Origin: RGZA01 sp964568585
GTDB taxonomy: Bacteria > Pseudomonadota > Alphaproteobacteria > UBA9219 > RGZA01
Direction of reading: 5' to 3'
NCBI GenBank assembly: GCA_964568585.1
Contig: CAZMQI010000057.1
Span: 1-8,531 of the forward strand
Length of the DNA stretch: 8,531 nucleotides
In this document: piece after piece, positions 6,202 through 8,531 of the stretch
How positions within the stretch are numbered: the stretch's first letter is position 1
Layout: the number at the start of each line of letters is the position of its first letter
Made by a program: the position numbers and the translations under genes
The notes under the pieces: generated by a model
The model's input: the letters and a program-made list of their open reading frames with translations, nothing else
Databases searched by the model: none
What the model was told of the DNA's origin: nothing

Positions 6202-6938
6202 TGAATTTGGATGAGCTGAATCGGGGATTGCAGGACACCCTTTCCCGTTTGAACCGCACACAAGTGAAGCGCGAACCGTTCTCGTATCTTATCTCCGAAC
6301 AATTTTTTCCAACAGAGATGTATGATTTCATCTTCGCCAACTTACCAACACAGCAGCAATTTGATGACAGTAAAGCAATTGGCCAAGCCGTGGATGAATA
6401 CGCCAAATCCGGTGCGCTGGCGCGGCGGGAATTTCCATTACAGCCTGCCTTTATTGACCGTTTAAGCCCTGAGCAAAAGCCGATTTGGACAGCATTAGGT
6501 GCGTTTTTTTCGCATGAATTGTTTTTATCGGTGATGCTCAAACAGCTATTGTCTCCTGAAGCGCTGGATGCCTTGCAACGTGAAAAATGGAAGCTGGGTC
6601 CCAGTGCGAATTTGGTGGAAAGCACCAGCGGATATTTTCTTGGCCCCCATACCGATAGCCCACGAAAAATCCTGACCGGCATTTTGTATTTTGCAGCCGA
6701 TGATAGGCAGCCGGATTTGGGAACGGAAGTCTATGCCGCCGATGACCCGAACCGCATTTCAACGGACGGTGTGCATCAACCCTTCGAAGGATTTCATAAG
6801 GTGGATTATTCACCTTATCTGCCTAATCGGTTTTTTGCATTCGCGCGAAGCGATAAAAGCTTCCACGGCTTTCACCGCTTAAACATTCGTGAAGGCCGCC
6901 GCATCATTCTGGATTACAAATTATTCTGCGAGAATTAA
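6201..6938 (+). CDS. 2-oxoglutarate/Fe(II)-dependent oxygenase-like protein
   Basis: A 245-residue protein resembling the 2OG-Fe(II) oxygenase superfamily (cupin-type double-stranded beta helix), whose members hydroxylate small molecules, glycans or protein side chains. The iron ligands fit H150 and D152 in LGPHTDSPRKILTG and H222 in DKSFHGF; R233 or R234 in EGRRIILDY would bind 2-oxoglutarate. ILYFAADD, GTEVYAADD and YLPNRFFAFAR are the expected strands between them. The N-terminal FSYLISEQFFPTEMYDFI resembles the entry helix of the family. An in-frame GTG at 6198 is a possible start, but GAAGG (6189-6193) is better spaced for the ATG at 6201, which overlaps the methyltransferase stop (TGATG). 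The coupling suggests that both proteins act in one pathway. The substrate is unknown. The stop overlaps the convergent Mur ligase gene by four bases. Confidence 0.82.
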   Translation: MNLDELNRGLQDTLSRLNRTQVKREPFSYLISEQFFPTEMYDFIFANLPTQQQFDDSKAIGQAVDEYAKSGALARREFPLQPAFIDRLSPEQKPIWTALGAFFSHELFLSVMLKQLLSPEALDALQREKWKLGPSANLVESTSGYFLGPHTDSPRKILTGILYFAADDRQPDLGTEVYAADDPNRISTDGVHQPFEGFHKVDYSPYLPNRFFAFARSDKSFHGFHRLNIREGRRIILDYKLFCEN

Positions 6939-8344
6939 TTTGGAAATTTCTGTTCCGCAAATTCCGGCACAGTTTTAATCAGCCCGCCTAAATCGCCGGA
7001 GGTTAGGAACAGCACCACATCATCGGGTTTGAGGTCTGTGCCAATGCGTTTTAATGCCTCATCTGGCGCGGTGATGGCGACGGCGTTGCAATTCACAGCC
7101 TTTAGCCGTGCCATGATGTCCGCATGGCTGGCCTGGTTATGCGTCCCCGCCCCTTGGCTGGCGGGTTGGTAGATATAGGTGCGCGTAGCGCCCGTGAACA
7201 CATCATCATACCAATGCAGGGTATCGTGGCTGCGCCAGCTGAAGGTATGCGGTTCGAACACCACCACCAGATTGCGTTTGGGAAAGCCACGTTTGACGGC
7301 GGCGATAGCGGAGCGCGCCTTGTCATAGGACGATCCAAACCCTTCATAAATAGGGATGGATGTCTTTTCCGATTTTTTATCAAGGCGGCGCATCACGCCT
7401 TTAAAACTATCAATCGCTTTTGCAAATGCTTCGGGGAATACCAGTTTGTTTGCGAACACGAATGCTGCACAACCAAGAATATTTTCAATGCTGTGTTCGC
7501 CAAGCTGTGTGGTGGCTACCCTACACAGTGATTTGCCAGCATGAATAATATCGAATTTGGTTTTATCGTTTTCGCCATAGGTGATATTGGCGGCGGTATA
7601 ATCGCCTTCATTCACATCATATGTGATGATGGGGTTTTTGATACTGCCAAGATACTGTTTGCTCAAAGGCCCGCTGGTAGCAGCGATAAGGAGCGTATTT
7701 GTAGGCAATAAAGCCGCTAATTGCTGAAACGGGCTGAGATATTGCTCAACGGTCGGGAAGATGTTCACGTGGTCATGCGCCAGTGGCGTCAATAGAATAT
7801 GCTTTGGCTTCAGATGTAAAAATTTCGAACGGTTATCGGTATTGGAAGATGGGTATTCATCACCTTCAAACACGAACAAATCCCCCTTCCCTATGTGTGC
7901 TGGTGTTGCTGGGGTAAGCGGCACTGCACCAATAAAGAATGATGGGTCTAGACCAGCATCTTGCAGAATATGTGCAAGGAGAGCTGAACAGGATGATTTG
8001 CCATAACTGCCCGCGACGACAACCGATGCTTTATGTTGTGAGAATTCGCCAAGCACTTCGGGGAATGACGCGATGCGTTTACCGGACGCATAAGCCGCTG
8101 CCACTTCGGCATTAGTTTCGGGAACCAGTTTGGCGTTTTTGCCAATCACAATTAAATCGACTTCCGATGGAATATTGCTGGCGGCATAGGGCGTGTGGCA
8201 TACCAGCTTTTCTTTTTCTAGAACCAATGATATGGGGGGATAAACGGTTTCGTCACTGCCTGTAACTGTCCAGCCCGCATCGCGCAGCAGGGTTGCTGTT
8301 GCCGACATCCCCACCCCGCCTAGACCAATAAAATGTGCCTTCAT
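6935..8344 (-). CDS. Mur-ligase-family protein, Mpl/MurC-like, with atypical motifs
   Basis: A 469-residue, full-length Mur ligase. Mpl joins the recycled tripeptide L-Ala-gamma-D-Glu-meso-Dap to UDP-MurNAc; MurC adds L-Ala. The N-terminal domain begins HFIGLGGVGMSATATLL with VTGSD (27-31), as in both. The central ATPase domain has VVAGSYGKSS (109-118), GDEYPSSNTDNRSKFLHLKP (161-180) and HDHVNIFPTVEQY (190-202); the last two and FFIGAVP (136-142) resemble Mpl most. GEHSIENILG (282-291) and FKGVMRRLD (314-322) lead into the C-terminal domain, with VVFEPHTFSWRS (361-372) and FLTSGDLGGL (446-454). Two motifs are unusual: the P-loop is GSYGKSS rather than GTHGKTT, and GFGSSYDK (335-342) replaces the usual (F/G)xHHP motif. 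No clear ribosome binding site precedes the ATG, though CGGAA abuts it. Substrate assignment is therefore tentative. Confidence 0.82.
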   Translation of the reverse strand: MKAHFIGLGGVGMSATATLLRDAGWTVTGSDETVYPPISLVLEKEKLVCHTPYAASNIPSEVDLIVIGKNAKLVPETNAEVAAAYASGKRIASFPEVLGEFSQHKASVVVAGSYGKSSCSALLAHILQDAGLDPSFFIGAVPLTPATPAHIGKGDLFVFEGDEYPSSNTDNRSKFLHLKPKHILLTPLAHDHVNIFPTVEQYLSPFQQLAALLPTNTLLIAATSGPLSKQYLGSIKNPIITYDVNEGDYTAANITYGENDKTKFDIIHAGKSLCRVATTQLGEHSIENILGCAAFVFANKLVFPEAFAKAIDSFKGVMRRLDKKSEKTSIPIYEGFGSSYDKARSAIAAVKRGFPKRNLVVVFEPHTFSWRSHDTLHWYDDVFTGATRTYIYQPASQGAGTHNQASHADIMARLKAVNCNAVAITAPDEALKRIGTDLKPDDVVLFLTSGDLGGLIKTVPEFAEQKFPN

Positions 8345-8380
8345 TTCCGTATCATTCTGCTTTAGTTTGTTAAGGACAAG

Positions 8381-8386
8381 ATTATA
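8381..8386 (-). promoter_or_regulatory. Possible -10 element for the Mur-ligase gene
   Basis: The minus strand carries a perfect TATAAT about 37 bases before the start codon, inside the 53-bp divergent gap with mazG. The best upstream -35 (TTTCTA at 16 bases) would lie inside mazG and is poor. Only the -10 is convincing. Confidence 0.3.
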
Positions 8387-8397
8387 GGGAAGATTCC

Positions 8398-8531
8398 ATG
8401 AATAGAAACGACCAAAAAGGCCCCTTAAAAGGTACCGAAAAGCTGCTTGCAGTTATGGCGCGATTACGCGACACCGAGAAGGGCTGCCCATGGGATGCGG
8501 CGCAGGATTTTGCGACCATCACCAAATATAC
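8398..8531 (+). CDS. mazG: Nucleoside triphosphate pyrophosphohydrolase MazG, N-terminal part (3' end outside the window)
   Basis: The first 44 codons of MazG, a cytoplasmic enzyme that hydrolyses NTPs and dNTPs to the monophosphate and pyrophosphate. The visible sequence contains the very characteristic LLAVMARLRDTEKGCPWDAAQDFATITKY (residues 16-44), which opens the first MazG domain. The catalytic EExxE acidic residues lie beyond the window edge. The start is supported by AGGGA at 8386-8390, seven bases before ATG. It is divergent from the Mur-ligase gene across 53 bases. Confidence 0.92.
   Translation, partial: MNRNDQKGPLKGTEKLLAVMARLRDTEKGCPWDAAQDFATITKY

Overview
The window looks like a chromosomal piece of a flagellated Gram-negative bacterium, most likely an alphaproteobacterium of moderate G+C. 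The reasons are: a metG-tatD-metallo-hydrolase gene order common in alphaproteobacteria; a MetRS that ends at the anticodon-binding domain with no C-terminal tRNA-binding extension; a short flagellin whose ends resemble alphaproteobacterial flagellins; and a candidate sigma-54 promoter in front of that flagellin. The lineage assignment is inference. I see no insertion sequence, CRISPR array, tRNA, rRNA or phage gene.

Layout. Positions 2-1350 (+) hold the 3' end of metG, translationally coupled through ATGA to a tatD nuclease gene. Positions 1347-1925 (-) hold an unrecognised 192-residue gene, convergent with tatD and sharing four bases with it. Its 5' coding part contains a textbook intrinsic terminator. 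A 135-bp AT-rich divergent region separates it from a PhnP-like metallo-beta-lactamase-fold hydrolase (2061-2858, +). That gene is followed 32 bp later by a divergent malonyl-CoA-decarboxylase-like gene (2891-4027, +) that keeps the apparent catalytic Ser/His but seems to lack most of the N-terminal helical domain.

Positions 4157-5180 are a flagellin transcription unit on the minus strand: candidate sigma-54 promoter, leader with a hairpin, 276-residue flagellin and a strong rho-independent terminator. Divergent from it, 5281-6938 (+) is a coupled pair, an FkbM-family methyltransferase followed by a 2-oxoglutarate/Fe(II)-oxygenase-like protein. Their position suggests, but does not prove, modification of a surface glycan or of flagellin.

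Positions 6935-8344 (-) encode a Mur-ligase-family protein closest to Mpl (murein tripeptide recycling) or MurC, with unusual nucleotide-binding and C-terminal motifs. It converges on the oxygenase gene with another four-base stop-codon overlap. Divergent from it, the first 44 codons of mazG (8398-8531, +) run off the window.

The most interesting points are the intragenic terminator in the unknown gene, the decarboxylase-like protein, the flagellin control region, the FkbM/oxygenase pair and the atypical Mur ligase.
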